From NCBI RefSeq assembly GCF_036013955.1, contig NZ_CP107903.1, positions 8,432,001-8,496,000 of the forward strand: a DNA stretch of 64,000 nucleotides. Reading direction: 5' to 3'. Numbering within the stretch: the stretch's first letter is position 1; each line of letters opens with the position of its first letter. A program made the translations under genes and the position numbers. Source of the DNA: Streptomyces sp. NBC_00459 (GTDB lineage: Bacteria; Actinomycetota; Actinomycetes; Streptomycetales; Streptomycetaceae). The notes below the pieces were generated by a model. That model was not told the DNA's origin, did not search any database, and saw nothing but the letters and a program-made list of their open reading frames with translations. Positions 34,487-42,618 of the stretch are shown here, one piece after another.

Positions 34487-35767
34487 GTGATTTCCGTGGA
34501 GGACTGGGCAGAGATCCGCAGGCTGCACCGGGCCGAGCAGATGCCGATCCGGGCGATCGCCCGGCAGCTGGGCATCTCGAAGAACACCGTGAAGCGGGCC
34601 CTGGCCACGAACCGGCCGCCGGTCTACTCCCGGCCGGCCAAGGGCTCGGCGGTCGACGCGGTCGAGCCGCAGATCCGGGAACTGCTGAAGCAGGCCCCGA
34701 CGATGCCGGCGACCGTGATCGCCGAACGGATCGGCTGGGACCGTGGCATGACCGTCCTCAAAGAACGCGTACGAGAGCTGCGGCCCGCCTATCTGCCCGT
34801 CGATCCGGTCTCACGCACCACCTATCAGCCCGGCGAGCTGGCCCAGTGCGACCTGTGGTTCCCACCCGTCGACATACCGCTCGGCTACGGCCAGTCCGGC
34901 CACCCGCCGGTGCTCGTGATGGTGTCCGGCTACTCACGGATCATCACGGCGCGGATGCTGCCCACCCGCACCACCGGCGACCTGATCGACGGCCACTGGA
35001 AGCTTCTGACCGGCTGGAACGCGGTCCCACGGATGCTGGTCTGGGACAACGAGGCCGGCATCGGCCGCGGCAAGGTGACCGGCGACTTCGCCGCGTTCGC
35101 GGGCCTGCTCGCCACCCGGATCCACCTCTGCCGACCCCGCGACCCAGAAGCGAAAGGGCTGGTGGAGAGGGCCAACGGCTACCTGGAGACCAGCTTCCTG
35201 CCCGGCCGCACCTTCACCGGCCCCGACGACTTCAACACCCAGCTGACCACCTGGCTGGCCATCGCCAACCGACGCCAGCACCGCACCCTCGGAGCCCGCC
35301 CCATCGACCGGTGGGAAGCCGACCGGGCCCAGATGCTCGCCCTGCCGCCCGTCGACCCGCCGCGCTGGTGGCGCTTCGCCACCCGCATCGGCCGCGACCA
35401 CTACATCCGCGTCGACACCTGCGACTACTCCGTGCACCCCCTGGCCATCGGCAAGAAAGTCCAGGTCCGCACCGACACCGACGAAGTCATCGTGACCCTC
35501 ACACCCGGCGGGGCGGAAGTCGCCCGCCATCCACGCTGCTGGGCCAAGCAGCAGACCATCACCGACCCGGTCCATGCCCGCGCCGCCGCCGTTCTGCGCG
35601 GCGACTACCGCCACCACCAAGCCTCCCAGGCCCAGGCCGCCCGCCGGCCAGGCGCCGCCACCGCAAGCGATCTCGTCGAGGTCGAACAACGCCAACTCGA
35701 CTCCTACGACCGCATGTTCACCCTCATCGAGGGCGGCGGCCAGGCCGATGATCCGGAGGTCTCCTGA
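34487..35767 (+). CDS. istA: IS21 transposase IstA (element A)
   Basis: 426 residues. N-terminal helix-turn-helix (EIRRLHRAEQMPIRAIARQL, GISKNTVKRALA), then an rve/DDE integrase core with Asp in AQCDLWFPPVDIPL, Asp in LVWDNEAGIG, and Glu in AKGLVERANGYLETSF, and a C-terminal Mu-transposase-like beta-barrel region. All three catalytic acids are present. GTG start at 34487 with AGGAG upstream. The stop overlaps the istB start by one base, the normal coupling in this family. Confidence 0.92.
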   Translation: MISVEDWAEIRRLHRAEQMPIRAIARQLGISKNTVKRALATNRPPVYSRPAKGSAVDAVEPQIRELLKQAPTMPATVIAERIGWDRGMTVLKERVRELRPAYLPVDPVSRTTYQPGELAQCDLWFPPVDIPLGYGQSGHPPVLVMVSGYSRIITARMLPTRTTGDLIDGHWKLLTGWNAVPRMLVWDNEAGIGRGKVTGDFAAFAGLLATRIHLCRPRDPEAKGLVERANGYLETSFLPGRTFTGPDDFNTQLTTWLAIANRRQHRTLGARPIDRWEADRAQMLALPPVDPPRWWRFATRIGRDHYIRVDTCDYSVHPLAIGKKVQVRTDTDEVIVTLTPGGAEVARHPRCWAKQQTITDPVHARAAAVLRGDYRHHQASQAQAARRPGAATASDLVEVEQRQLDSYDRMFTLIEGGGQADDPEVS

Positions 35768-36585
35768 TGCCCGCCACCACCAAGACCACCGCCCCGGCGG
35801 GGCCCCGCACCGGCCGTCAGACCGCCGCCGACCTGTCCTTCCTGGCCCGGGCGATGAAAGCCCCGGCCCTGCTGGACGCCGCCGAACGCCTGGCCGAACG
35901 AGCCCTGAAGGAGACCTGGACACACACCGAGTTCCTCGTCGCCTGCCTCCAGCGGGAGGTCTCCGCCCGCGAGTCCCACGGCGGCGAGGCCCGCATCCGC
36001 ACCGCACGCTTCCCCGCGATCAAGACCATCGAGGAACTCGACATCACCCATCTGCGCGGCATAACGCGCCAACAACTCGCCCATCTGGGCACGTTGGACT
36101 TCATCACCGGCAAGGAGAACGCCGTTTTCCTCGGACCGCCGGGGACCGGGAAGACACACCTGGCGATCGGACTCGCGGTCCGCGCCTGCCAGGCCGGCCA
36201 CCGGGTCGCGTTCGCCACCGCCGCCGAATGGGTCGACCGCCTGGCCGCCGCCCACCACGCCGGACACCTCCAGGCCGAGCTCACCAAACTGTCCCGCTAT
36301 CCGCTGATCGTCGTCGACGAGGTCGGCTACATCCCCTTCGAATCCGAGGCCGCGAACCTGTTCTTCCAACTGGTCTCGAACCGATACGAGAGAGCGAGTG
36401 TGATCGTCACGAGCAACAAACCCTTCGGACGCTGGGGCGAGGTCTTCGGCGACGAGACCGTGGCCGCCGCCATGATCGACCGCCTCGTCCACCACGCCGA
36501 GGTCCACTCCCTCAAAGGCGACTCCTACCGCATGCGCGGACGCCAACTCGGACGCGTCCCCACCGCCACACACGACACCGACTGA
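35767..36585 (+). CDS. istB: IS21 helper ATPase IstB (element A)
   Basis: 272 residues, DnaC/DnaA-like AAA+ ATPase. Walker A is GPPGTGKTHLAIGLAV, Walker B LIVVDEVGYIPFE, and the sensor region is RASVIVTSNKPFGRWGEVFG. IstB assembles on DNA and activates IstA. Both nucleotide motifs are intact, so the element looks functional. The C-terminus (SYRMRGRQLG) matches the family end. Confidence 0.93.
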   Translation: MPATTKTTAPAGPRTGRQTAADLSFLARAMKAPALLDAAERLAERALKETWTHTEFLVACLQREVSARESHGGEARIRTARFPAIKTIEELDITHLRGITRQQLAHLGTLDFITGKENAVFLGPPGTGKTHLAIGLAVRACQAGHRVAFATAAEWVDRLAAAHHAGHLQAELTKLSRYPLIVVDEVGYIPFESEAANLFFQLVSNRYERASVIVTSNKPFGRWGEVFGDETVAAAMIDRLVHHAEVHSLKGDSYRMRGRQLGRVPTATHDTD

Positions 36586-36772
36586 ACACCGGCAACCAGA
36601 CCCGGTGGGTCAGAACTCGACCGCCCACACCGGGTCAGGATTCAACCGCCGCCGACAGGCGTTTCTCCTGATCATTGTCTGCGTTCGTTGACGGACATGG
36701 CGATCTCCTTGTCTGCGCCAGGCGATGGCTGCCTGTGTGCGCGGGTGGGAGGGGGAAAGCGCCTCGTCGGTC

Positions 36773-36807
36773 GGGGACCAGATCTGGGGACCAGTGCGTG
36801 GTGCACG
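36773..36807 (+). repeat. 35-bp imperfect direct repeat, copy 1
   Basis: GGGGACCAG-A-TCTGGGGACCA followed by GTGCGTGGTGCACG. Its partner at 39294-39328 has about six differences. The pair brackets the 746-residue gene. A shorter relative (GGGACCAGTTGGGGACCACA) lies at about 45709-45730, just left of the tRNA-Pro fragment. Confidence 0.6.
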
Positions 36808-36956
36808 CAGTGGCCTCGGAGTGTCGGTGTTGGTGAAGAGCATGCAAGTGATGAAACGGCGTCCTTCAAAGATTGGACGAGGCGCCGTTCTGGTGCCTGG
36901 AAGGGGTAGCGGTGTTGCGGGGTTCGAGTTGTCGAGGAGCAGAGTCGGGGGGACTT

Positions 36957-39197
36957 GTGGGTATCGAGCTGTCGTTGGCTGACGTTCCGCTCGGGCCGTT
37001 CGAGGGTTCGTTGGTCACGGTGTATTCGGCCAGGAGCAAGGGGGTCAATCTGCACGTGTCGAGGCAGTGCGGACAGTTGCGCACGTCCGAGGTGAGGACC
37101 GCCGACGTGCCGCTGGAGACGGCGATGTTGCGGCGGTTGTGCTCGCGATGCGCGGCATGGGGTGTCTGGGGCCGGCCGGGTACCGGGCTGGGCATGTTCC
37201 TCGGGGCTCTCGGCGGAACGGGGCTGTTGTACCAGTTGCAGTCCTACGTGGAGCCGGACGAGGAGGAACGCTGGTCCGACCGCGAGGCACGGGAAGCCGC
37301 CGAACTCCTTCGCACTGAACAGGATGTCGACCCCGATGATGACGAGGAGGAGGTGGAAGGCGGCATATCGCGGCGGGAGGCACGTGAGGATGCAGAGGAG
37401 CTGCGGGGTCTGATCTTTGCCCACTGGCGCGGCGCGGGACGGAGCCTGCATCGGGCACAGGCCACCCTTGCTCACTTTCCCTGGCTGGAGGAGTGGGCGA
37501 AGCCGTCACTGACGGTCAAGACGCGTCATCTGGAGACGCTTCGGTCTCAGGCGGCGCGGTTTGTAGACCCGGAGGAGCTTGTCGTGGCTGCTGCCGTAAC
37601 GGCTCTCGCTATGCCCGAGCTTCCGCACGCGGATCCGTCTTTCGCGGTGCTCGGCGGCAACAGCCGGGTGTCCAGGGCACTGGTGGACCTGTGGCACCGG
37701 TGGCAGAGCGCGGCCGAGCGGCCCTGGGAAGGTCCGGGGACGCGTGCATACCTCTCGTACGAGATCGTGCGAGGCATCCGCAGTAATCGGAAGGGCTACG
37801 ACGAGGCCCTGGCCGAGGCGGCGCGCCTGATCGCCTCCTGGGAGGAACAGGCCCAGGCGGCAGCGACGTCGGCGGACCGGGCTCCCAGATGCCGGCTGAC
37901 GGCGCACCTGCCGGAAGCATCCGAGGCCGTCCCACGTCACGATGCCCGGGATTTCCTGGACGGGCTGGATACGTGGACGCTCGGTGTGCTGCTCACGTGG
38001 ACCGTTGATGCCGACTGGGGGAGCGGCGTCCTCACCCTGGAAGTGCCTGATCTCGTCGCCGAACGGCTACTGAGCCCGGTGAGCAGCCTTCCGTGCAGTC
38101 CAGCCGCCGCGGCGCCGGATCTGCCCGAACCTGACCGCGGTCGGGGAAGGCAGCCGGGCATCGTTCGGCCGGGTGTCTTCGATGACACCCCGGTCTTCGA
38201 CCGGCGTCCGGTCACCCTCGATCACCTCCGTGCGCTGCACACACTTGGGCCCGCTGCTGACGAGCTCTACCTTGTCTTCTCTGCGAGCGGGGGAGCGGAA
38301 GTACTGCCTCTGGACAGTATCGAGAAGCGGCTGGCCAAGGGGTGGCTGGGCGTCCTCATCGCAGGGGCCCGTGACCTGCCCGGAAGCGTGCTCGGCCTGC
38401 AGGAGCTGGAACAGAGTCCCGAGCCGGAAGCGCGTGAGGCCCAGCTGCCCGGTCGCGGCCAGGACGTCCACGATCCGAATTTCGGCGAAGGACTGGGTCT
38501 TGCCGAGGGCACACGCCGGACCCTTCGCCAGACGTATGCCACCGAAGACCGGAACCTGAATCTTCGCCTGCTGGCCCTGGCGCGCGGCGCGCACGACCTG
38601 CGAAGCCTGGACGCCGGACGGCCTGGCGGGCTACCGGTGGCCGTCTGGCACGGCCTGCTCACCGAGGACCGCCTCAGCCTCGCGCCTTTCCGGCAGCCCG
38701 GCAGCGACCGTTGGCGAAGCGGCAGCGGCCTCTCCCTGGGGCCCTTGGCCGCAGTCCAGCTCTACACCACCAACGCCAGCCCTCTGATCGAGGGCAAGGG
38801 CCACTCGCCGCTGTGCCGGCACGCCCACGAACGCGCGGTCGTGGCCGGCGACGACCTCCTCACGGTCGCCGACCTCATGGCGCGCACCGACTTCGACTGG
38901 TGCAGCAAGTGCGGCGGCTACGCCCTGCGCAGGCTCAGCGACACCCAACTGTCCTACTACCGTGCGGCTCACCGACTGCACGACATCAAAAGGCGACTCG
39001 ACCACGGGAGCGGAATTCCCGACACCGAGATCTCCACGGTGATCGCTCGCCTGGACGAACTGGCGGCCTGGCACGCGGATGATGAAGCAGAGTGGTGCGG
39101 CAGTGATTCCTGGCAATGGCAGAACACCATCCGCGAGCTCAGGCGGCGAGTCGCGAGATCTCACACCGTGACCGCCCCTGGCGAACCCGCCTCCTGA
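36957..39197 (+). CDS. Large protein of unknown family with two zinc-knuckle-like motifs
   Basis: 746 residues from the GTG at 36957 (GGGGGGA upstream); a TTG at 36873 would add 28. Not recognised as any family. Near the N-terminus His33, Cys38, Cys62 and Cys65 (VNLHVSRQCGQLRT; RRLCSRCAAW) form an HxxxxC...CxxC pattern, and a similar one recurs near 619-650 (SPLCRHAHERAVV; FDWCSKCGGYALRR). Between them are an acidic segment (PDEEERWSDREAREAAELLR; DPDDDEEEVEGG), Ala/Leu-rich helices, and a mixed domain (LDHLRALHTLGPAADELYLV). Probably cytosolic, metal-binding. It lies between direct repeats, right of IS21 A, so it is likely cargo. Confidence 0.75.
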   Translation: MGIELSLADVPLGPFEGSLVTVYSARSKGVNLHVSRQCGQLRTSEVRTADVPLETAMLRRLCSRCAAWGVWGRPGTGLGMFLGALGGTGLLYQLQSYVEPDEEERWSDREAREAAELLRTEQDVDPDDDEEEVEGGISRREAREDAEELRGLIFAHWRGAGRSLHRAQATLAHFPWLEEWAKPSLTVKTRHLETLRSQAARFVDPEELVVAAAVTALAMPELPHADPSFAVLGGNSRVSRALVDLWHRWQSAAERPWEGPGTRAYLSYEIVRGIRSNRKGYDEALAEAARLIASWEEQAQAAATSADRAPRCRLTAHLPEASEAVPRHDARDFLDGLDTWTLGVLLTWTVDADWGSGVLTLEVPDLVAERLLSPVSSLPCSPAAAAPDLPEPDRGRGRQPGIVRPGVFDDTPVFDRRPVTLDHLRALHTLGPAADELYLVFSASGGAEVLPLDSIEKRLAKGWLGVLIAGARDLPGSVLGLQELEQSPEPEAREAQLPGRGQDVHDPNFGEGLGLAEGTRRTLRQTYATEDRNLNLRLLALARGAHDLRSLDAGRPGGLPVAVWHGLLTEDRLSLAPFRQPGSDRWRSGSGLSLGPLAAVQLYTTNASPLIEGKGHSPLCRHAHERAVVAGDDLLTVADLMARTDFDWCSKCGGYALRRLSDTQLSYYRAAHRLHDIKRRLDHGSGIPDTEISTVIARLDELAAWHADDEAEWCGSDSWQWQNTIRELRRRVARSHTVTAPGEPAS

Positions 39198-39293
39198 CCA
39201 GGCGACGGTCCTCGGACGTGCGTCGCGGATGCCCCGTCGGCGATGACACAAGCGTCTCCTCCAACTGGGCCGAAAGCCCGGCGAGGTCGACTT

Positions 39294-39328
39294 GGGGACC
39301 AGCTCTGGGGACCAATGGTCGGTGCATG
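39294..39328 (+). repeat. 35-bp imperfect direct repeat, copy 2
   Basis: GGGGACCAG-C-TCTGGGGACCA followed by ATGGTCGGTGCATG; partner of 36773-36807. Confidence 0.6.
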
Positions 39329-39500
39329 GATCTGCCTTTCGGCGGTGGCGGTGGCGGAGACCAGAGGAAAGAGGGATTGCGCCCCAGCGGCCGACCTCCT
39401 GACCGACGGCAGCCCTTGGGCTTTCTCGTCGGGGTGGGCGCCTTTCTTCGCTGGAGGTCGCCGATCTGCTCCTCATGAAATTGAGCCGTCGTCGAGAGGC

Positions 39501-40077
39501 TTACGGAGTGCAGGTGCCTGAGCCGATGAACTGACGTGTTCCGGTGTACGGGTCGAAGACGGCGACGGCCCAGCGGGTGTAATTCCAGGTTTTGTTGCTC
39601 TTGAACTCGGCAGTGAGTTCGCGGCAGAGGGCCTCCTCGGTGGCACCTTTGAGGTTGGACTGCGAAGCGCGGCTGGCGAATCGGCTGTTGGGGTCGTCGG
39701 TCCATACGTACGCCGCTTCTTCGACAGGGTCGAAGCCGAGGTTGATGCCGTCGTTGACGGTGAGGGCGTCCTCGTTCGTCGTGGTGGTGTCGGTGTTCCA
39801 GATGGCAACGATGGCTTTGACCGTGGCGTCGGCGATGCGGATCTCCGCCTTGTCGCTGCTGGGAATCTCAGCCGTGGCCATGCCGGATTCGTCTCCGTAC
39901 CACTGGCCGGCTACCTCTGTGAAGCATCCGGTGGTGGCCTCTCCGAAGCCGATAGCTGCTGCATCGAGGTCTCCGTCGGATGTCTTCCAGTTGATGGAGA
40001 AGCGGCCGTAGGGCCAGGTGCTCGGATCGTTCTTGAGGTGGTGCGCCAGGGTGGAGCAGGCCGCCATCTCCCCGGCC
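39501..40077 (-). pseudogene. Ser/Thr protein kinase, C-terminal piece cut off by IS21 B
   Basis: Extracellular C-terminal domain of the kinase whose front part lies at 42613-44085. It begins mid-codon at the IS junction (GEMAACSTLAHHLKNDPSTW), continues through YGRFSINWKTSDGDLDAAAI and ATVKAIVAIWNTDTTTTNED, and ends GTRQFIGSGTCTP. Joining the pieces after removing the IS and one 6-bp duplication gives VFRRAG-EMAACS in frame. Two Cys residues are visible (AACS, GTC), plus others in the middle (TGCFTE, EALCRE). It can no longer be made as part of the kinase. Confidence 0.85.
40072..40077. repeat. 6-bp target duplication CCGGCC, left copy (IS21 B)
   Basis: Directly abuts the left tip of IS21 B and equals 42613-42618. 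It is palindromic and GC-rich, so alone it would be weak, but the in-frame repair of the kinase supports it. Confidence 0.75.
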
Positions 40078-40205
40078 TGACGGCGGTCAGTAGATACTCC
40101 CCGTAGGCGGCCACTTAGCGCCCCATTCCTGGCCAAGGATTGCCCCACGGACGGCCATATATCTCCCCGGACCTGGACCGATACCGGTCGGCGAAGCTGA
40201 CCGGT

Positions 40206-41711
40206 GTGAAGAACAGCAGGGAGATCATGGAGATCCTTGAGGCATACGACCTCACGGGGAGTTACCGAGCAGCGGCCGAGCTGGCCGGCTGCGACCACCA
40301 CACGGTGGCCCGGTATGTGCAGGCTCGGGCCGAGGGCAAGAGCCCGACCGAGCGGCAGCACCGGGCCCGCCCGATCGACGAATACCTCGCGAAGATCGAG
40401 GAGTTGGTGGTGAACTCCCACGGCCGGATCCGTGCCGATGTCGTGCACCGGCGGATCACGGCGATGGGCTTCACGGGCGGGGAAAGGACCACCCGGCGGG
40501 TGGTCGCGGAGGTCAAGACGAGCCTGCGGGCCGGATCGCGACGGGTCTATCGGCCGTGGATCACCGAGCCCGGATTGTGGCTGCAGTGGGACTGGGGCGA
40601 AGGGCCGCGGATCGGCGGACGCCGTACTTCCTTGTGGTGCGCCTGGCTGGCCTGGTCCCGGTTCCGCGTCGTCATCCCGGTGTTCGACAAGACCCTGCCG
40701 ACGATCGTGGCCTGCCTGGACTCCACTCTGCGGCGAATAGGAGGGGTGCCTGCCTATGCGCTGACCGACAACGAGAAGACGGTCACCACGATGCACATCG
40801 CGAACATCGCGGTCCGCAACCCGGACATCGTCGAGGTGGCCAGGCACTACGGGCTGACCATCCGTACGTGTCTGCCGGCCGACCCGGAAACCAAGGGCGG
40901 ATCCGAGGCCACGGTCCGCATCGCGAAGGCCGACCTGGTGCCCACCGACGCCAACCTGCTCGAGCAGTACGGGTCGTTCGGACATCTGGAGGCGGCCTGC
41001 CGCGACTTCTGCGACGAGGTCAACAACCGGGTCCACCGGGCCAGCCGGCGCAAGCCCGCCGAGGCCCTCGCCGAGGAACGGCAGCGGCTGCACCCGCTGC
41101 CGAAGGAGCCGTTCGCGGTCGCGTTCGGCACCACGAGACGGGTCAACTGGGACGCCACCATCTCTGTTGAAGGCGTGCGCTATTCGGTCCCGCACCAACT
41201 CGTCGACACCCGGGTCTGGGCCCGTTTCAACGGCGACGAGCTGATCGTCACCGCCGTCGCGGACGACGGGCCGGCCGAGGTCGCCCGGCACGACCGCTCG
41301 ACTCCCGGCAGCCCGCAGATCAAGGACGAGCACTACCCGCCCCGCGAAGACAAGGAGGGCGACCGGACACCGAAGGCCAACTCGGCCGAGGAAGCGGCCT
41401 TCCTCGCGCTCGGTCCCGGGGCGGCGTCCTGGCTGATCGAGGCCGGCGCGGCCGGAGCCCGCAGGGTCAAGTCGAAGATGGCCGAGGCCGTCGCGCTGGC
41501 CAAGCTCCACTCCGCCGCCGATGTCGACCGGGCCCTGGGCTCGGCGGCGGTCGCCGGACGGTTCGCGGAGAACGACCTGATCCGCATCCTCACCTACCAA
41601 GTCGGCCTGGAGACAGTCGAACCCACGCGGCCTTCCGAGAACCACAGCCTCCAGCCGGGCACCTCCGCCTGGTCCAACTTCGGCGTCGCCGACGAGAAGG
41701 AAGAGCACTGA
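40206..41711 (+). CDS. istA: IS21 transposase IstA (element B)
   Basis: 501 residues from a GTG that gives the family N-terminus KNSREIMEILEAYDLTGSYR; a TTG at 40140 would lie in the terminal repeats. Helix-turn-helix AAELAGCDHHTVARYV, then a DDE core with Asp in LWLQWDWGEGPRIGG, Asp in AYALTDNEKTVTT and Glu in PETKGGSEATVRIAK. A C-terminal region (SAEEAAFLALGPGAASWLIE; KSKMAEAVALAKLHSAADVD) completes the long form of IstA. Only distantly similar to IstA of element A. Stop overlaps istB by one base. Confidence 0.92.
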   Translation: MKNSREIMEILEAYDLTGSYRAAAELAGCDHHTVARYVQARAEGKSPTERQHRARPIDEYLAKIEELVVNSHGRIRADVVHRRITAMGFTGGERTTRRVVAEVKTSLRAGSRRVYRPWITEPGLWLQWDWGEGPRIGGRRTSLWCAWLAWSRFRVVIPVFDKTLPTIVACLDSTLRRIGGVPAYALTDNEKTVTTMHIANIAVRNPDIVEVARHYGLTIRTCLPADPETKGGSEATVRIAKADLVPTDANLLEQYGSFGHLEAACRDFCDEVNNRVHRASRRKPAEALAEERQRLHPLPKEPFAVAFGTTRRVNWDATISVEGVRYSVPHQLVDTRVWARFNGDELIVTAVADDGPAEVARHDRSTPGSPQIKDEHYPPREDKEGDRTPKANSAEEAAFLALGPGAASWLIEAGAAGARRVKSKMAEAVALAKLHSAADVDRALGSAAVAGRFAENDLIRILTYQVGLETVEPTRPSENHSLQPGTSAWSNFGVADEKEEH

Positions 41712-42502
41712 TGGCCACCCCGATCCGCACCGTCACCGGCACCCACGGCGATCCCCTCGCCGAGGCCATCGAGCTGACCCGGCGGCTGAAACTCCCGCAC
41801 ATCCGGAGGGCGTTGACCGACCTGATCCCCACCGCGAAGGCCCAACGCTGGGACCCCGCCGAGGTCGTCCGCGTCCTCCTGTCCGAAGAGGCTGCCGGCA
41901 GGGACGCCGCGAACCTCCGCACCCGCCGCAAGCGGGCCGGGTTCCCCGCGGGCAAGACCTTCGGCGACTGGGACGAGACCGCCTCCTCAATTCCCTGGCC
42001 GACCCAGGACTCGCTGAAGATGCTCGAGTGGGTCACCCGCAAGGAGAACCTCTGCATCTGCGGACCCTCGGGCACGGGCAAAAGCCACTTCACCGAAGCC
42101 CTGGGACAGGCCGCCATCGAAGCCGGCATGACCGTCGCCTGGTTCACCATCGAAGACCTCGGAGCCCTCGTCCGCCGCCACCGAGCCGACGACTCCCTGG
42201 CCAGAGCGATGGCCCGGCTGATCCGGACCGACCTGATCATCGTCGACGACATCGGACTGCTGCCGGTCTCACCCGATGCCGCCGAGGGCTTCTACCGGCT
42301 GGTCGATGCCGCCTACGAACGGCGGGCGCTGGCCGTCTCGAGCAACCTCCACCCCTCCGGCTTCGACGAGATCATGCCCAAGACCCTGGCCACCGCGACC
42401 GTGGACCGGCTCCTGCACCACGCTCACGTGGTGGTCACCCAAGGTGATTCCTTCCGGCTCAACCAGGCCACCAGCGGTCAGGGGGTGATCCCCTTGCGCT
42501 GA
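41711..42502 (+). CDS. istB: IS21 helper ATPase IstB (element B)
   Basis: 263 residues. Walker A CGPSGTGKSHFTEALGQ, Walker B DLIIVDDIGLLPVSPD, and sensor ALAVSSNLHPSGFDEIMP are intact, followed by the usual C-terminus HAHVVVTQGDSFRLNQA. Works with the overlapping istA. The right-end repeats begin about 15 bp after the stop. Confidence 0.93.
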   Translation: MATPIRTVTGTHGDPLAEAIELTRRLKLPHIRRALTDLIPTAKAQRWDPAEVVRVLLSEEAAGRDAANLRTRRKRAGFPAGKTFGDWDETASSIPWPTQDSLKMLEWVTRKENLCICGPSGTGKSHFTEALGQAAIEAGMTVAWFTIEDLGALVRRHRADDSLARAMARLIRTDLIIVDDIGLLPVSPDAAEGFYRLVDAAYERRALAVSSNLHPSGFDEIMPKTLATATVDRLLHHAHVVVTQGDSFRLNQATSGQGVIPLR

Positions 42503-42612
42503 TCCACCCACCAACAGCGGGGAGATATCTGGCCGCGGTTGGGGAAGATCTACTGGCCGCCAGCGGGGAGAATTACTGGCCGCCTCCGGGGAGAACTGAG
42601 TGGCCGTTGACA

Positions 42613-42618
42613 CCGGCC
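42613..42618. repeat. 6-bp target duplication CCGGCC, right copy (IS21 B)
   Basis: Directly abuts the right tip of IS21 B; same as 40072-40077. Confidence 0.75.

Larger units (their letters stand above)
34412..36657 (+). mobile_element. IS21-family insertion sequence A (complete)
   Basis: About 2,246 bp with istA and istB. Left tip TGACGGCGGATCAAAACTGA and, on the other strand, right tip TGTCGGCGGCGGTTGAATCC share the TG-CGGCGG start followed by CTGACCC motifs; each end has a second CTGAC(C)C repeat about 25 bp further in, as in IS21 ends. No convincing target duplication was found (flanks ACCCTC and GGCGTT), so one flank may have been rearranged. Confidence 0.8.
40078..42612 (+). mobile_element. 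IS21-family insertion sequence B (complete), inserted in a kinase gene
   Basis: About 2,535 bp with istA and istB. The right end (42517-42612) holds four tandem GGGGAGA...TGGCCG units; the left end (40078-40170) has inverted counterparts (CTCCCC...GGCGGCCA, ending CCATATATCTCCCCGG). Left tip TGACGG and right tip TGTCAA (minus strand) precede CGGTCAGTAGATACTCCCC and CGGCCACTCAGTTCTCCCC. Flanked by CCGGCC on both sides. Confidence 0.88.

Noticed and set aside
34406..36663. Target duplication for IS21 A
   Set aside because: The flanks (ACCCTC and GGCGTT) do not match at any 4-8-bp length.
42517..42612. Possible CRISPR-like array of short repeats
   Set aside because: Spacing is only about 20-30 bp, the units are imperfect and they sit exactly at an IS21 end with inverted copies at the other end.
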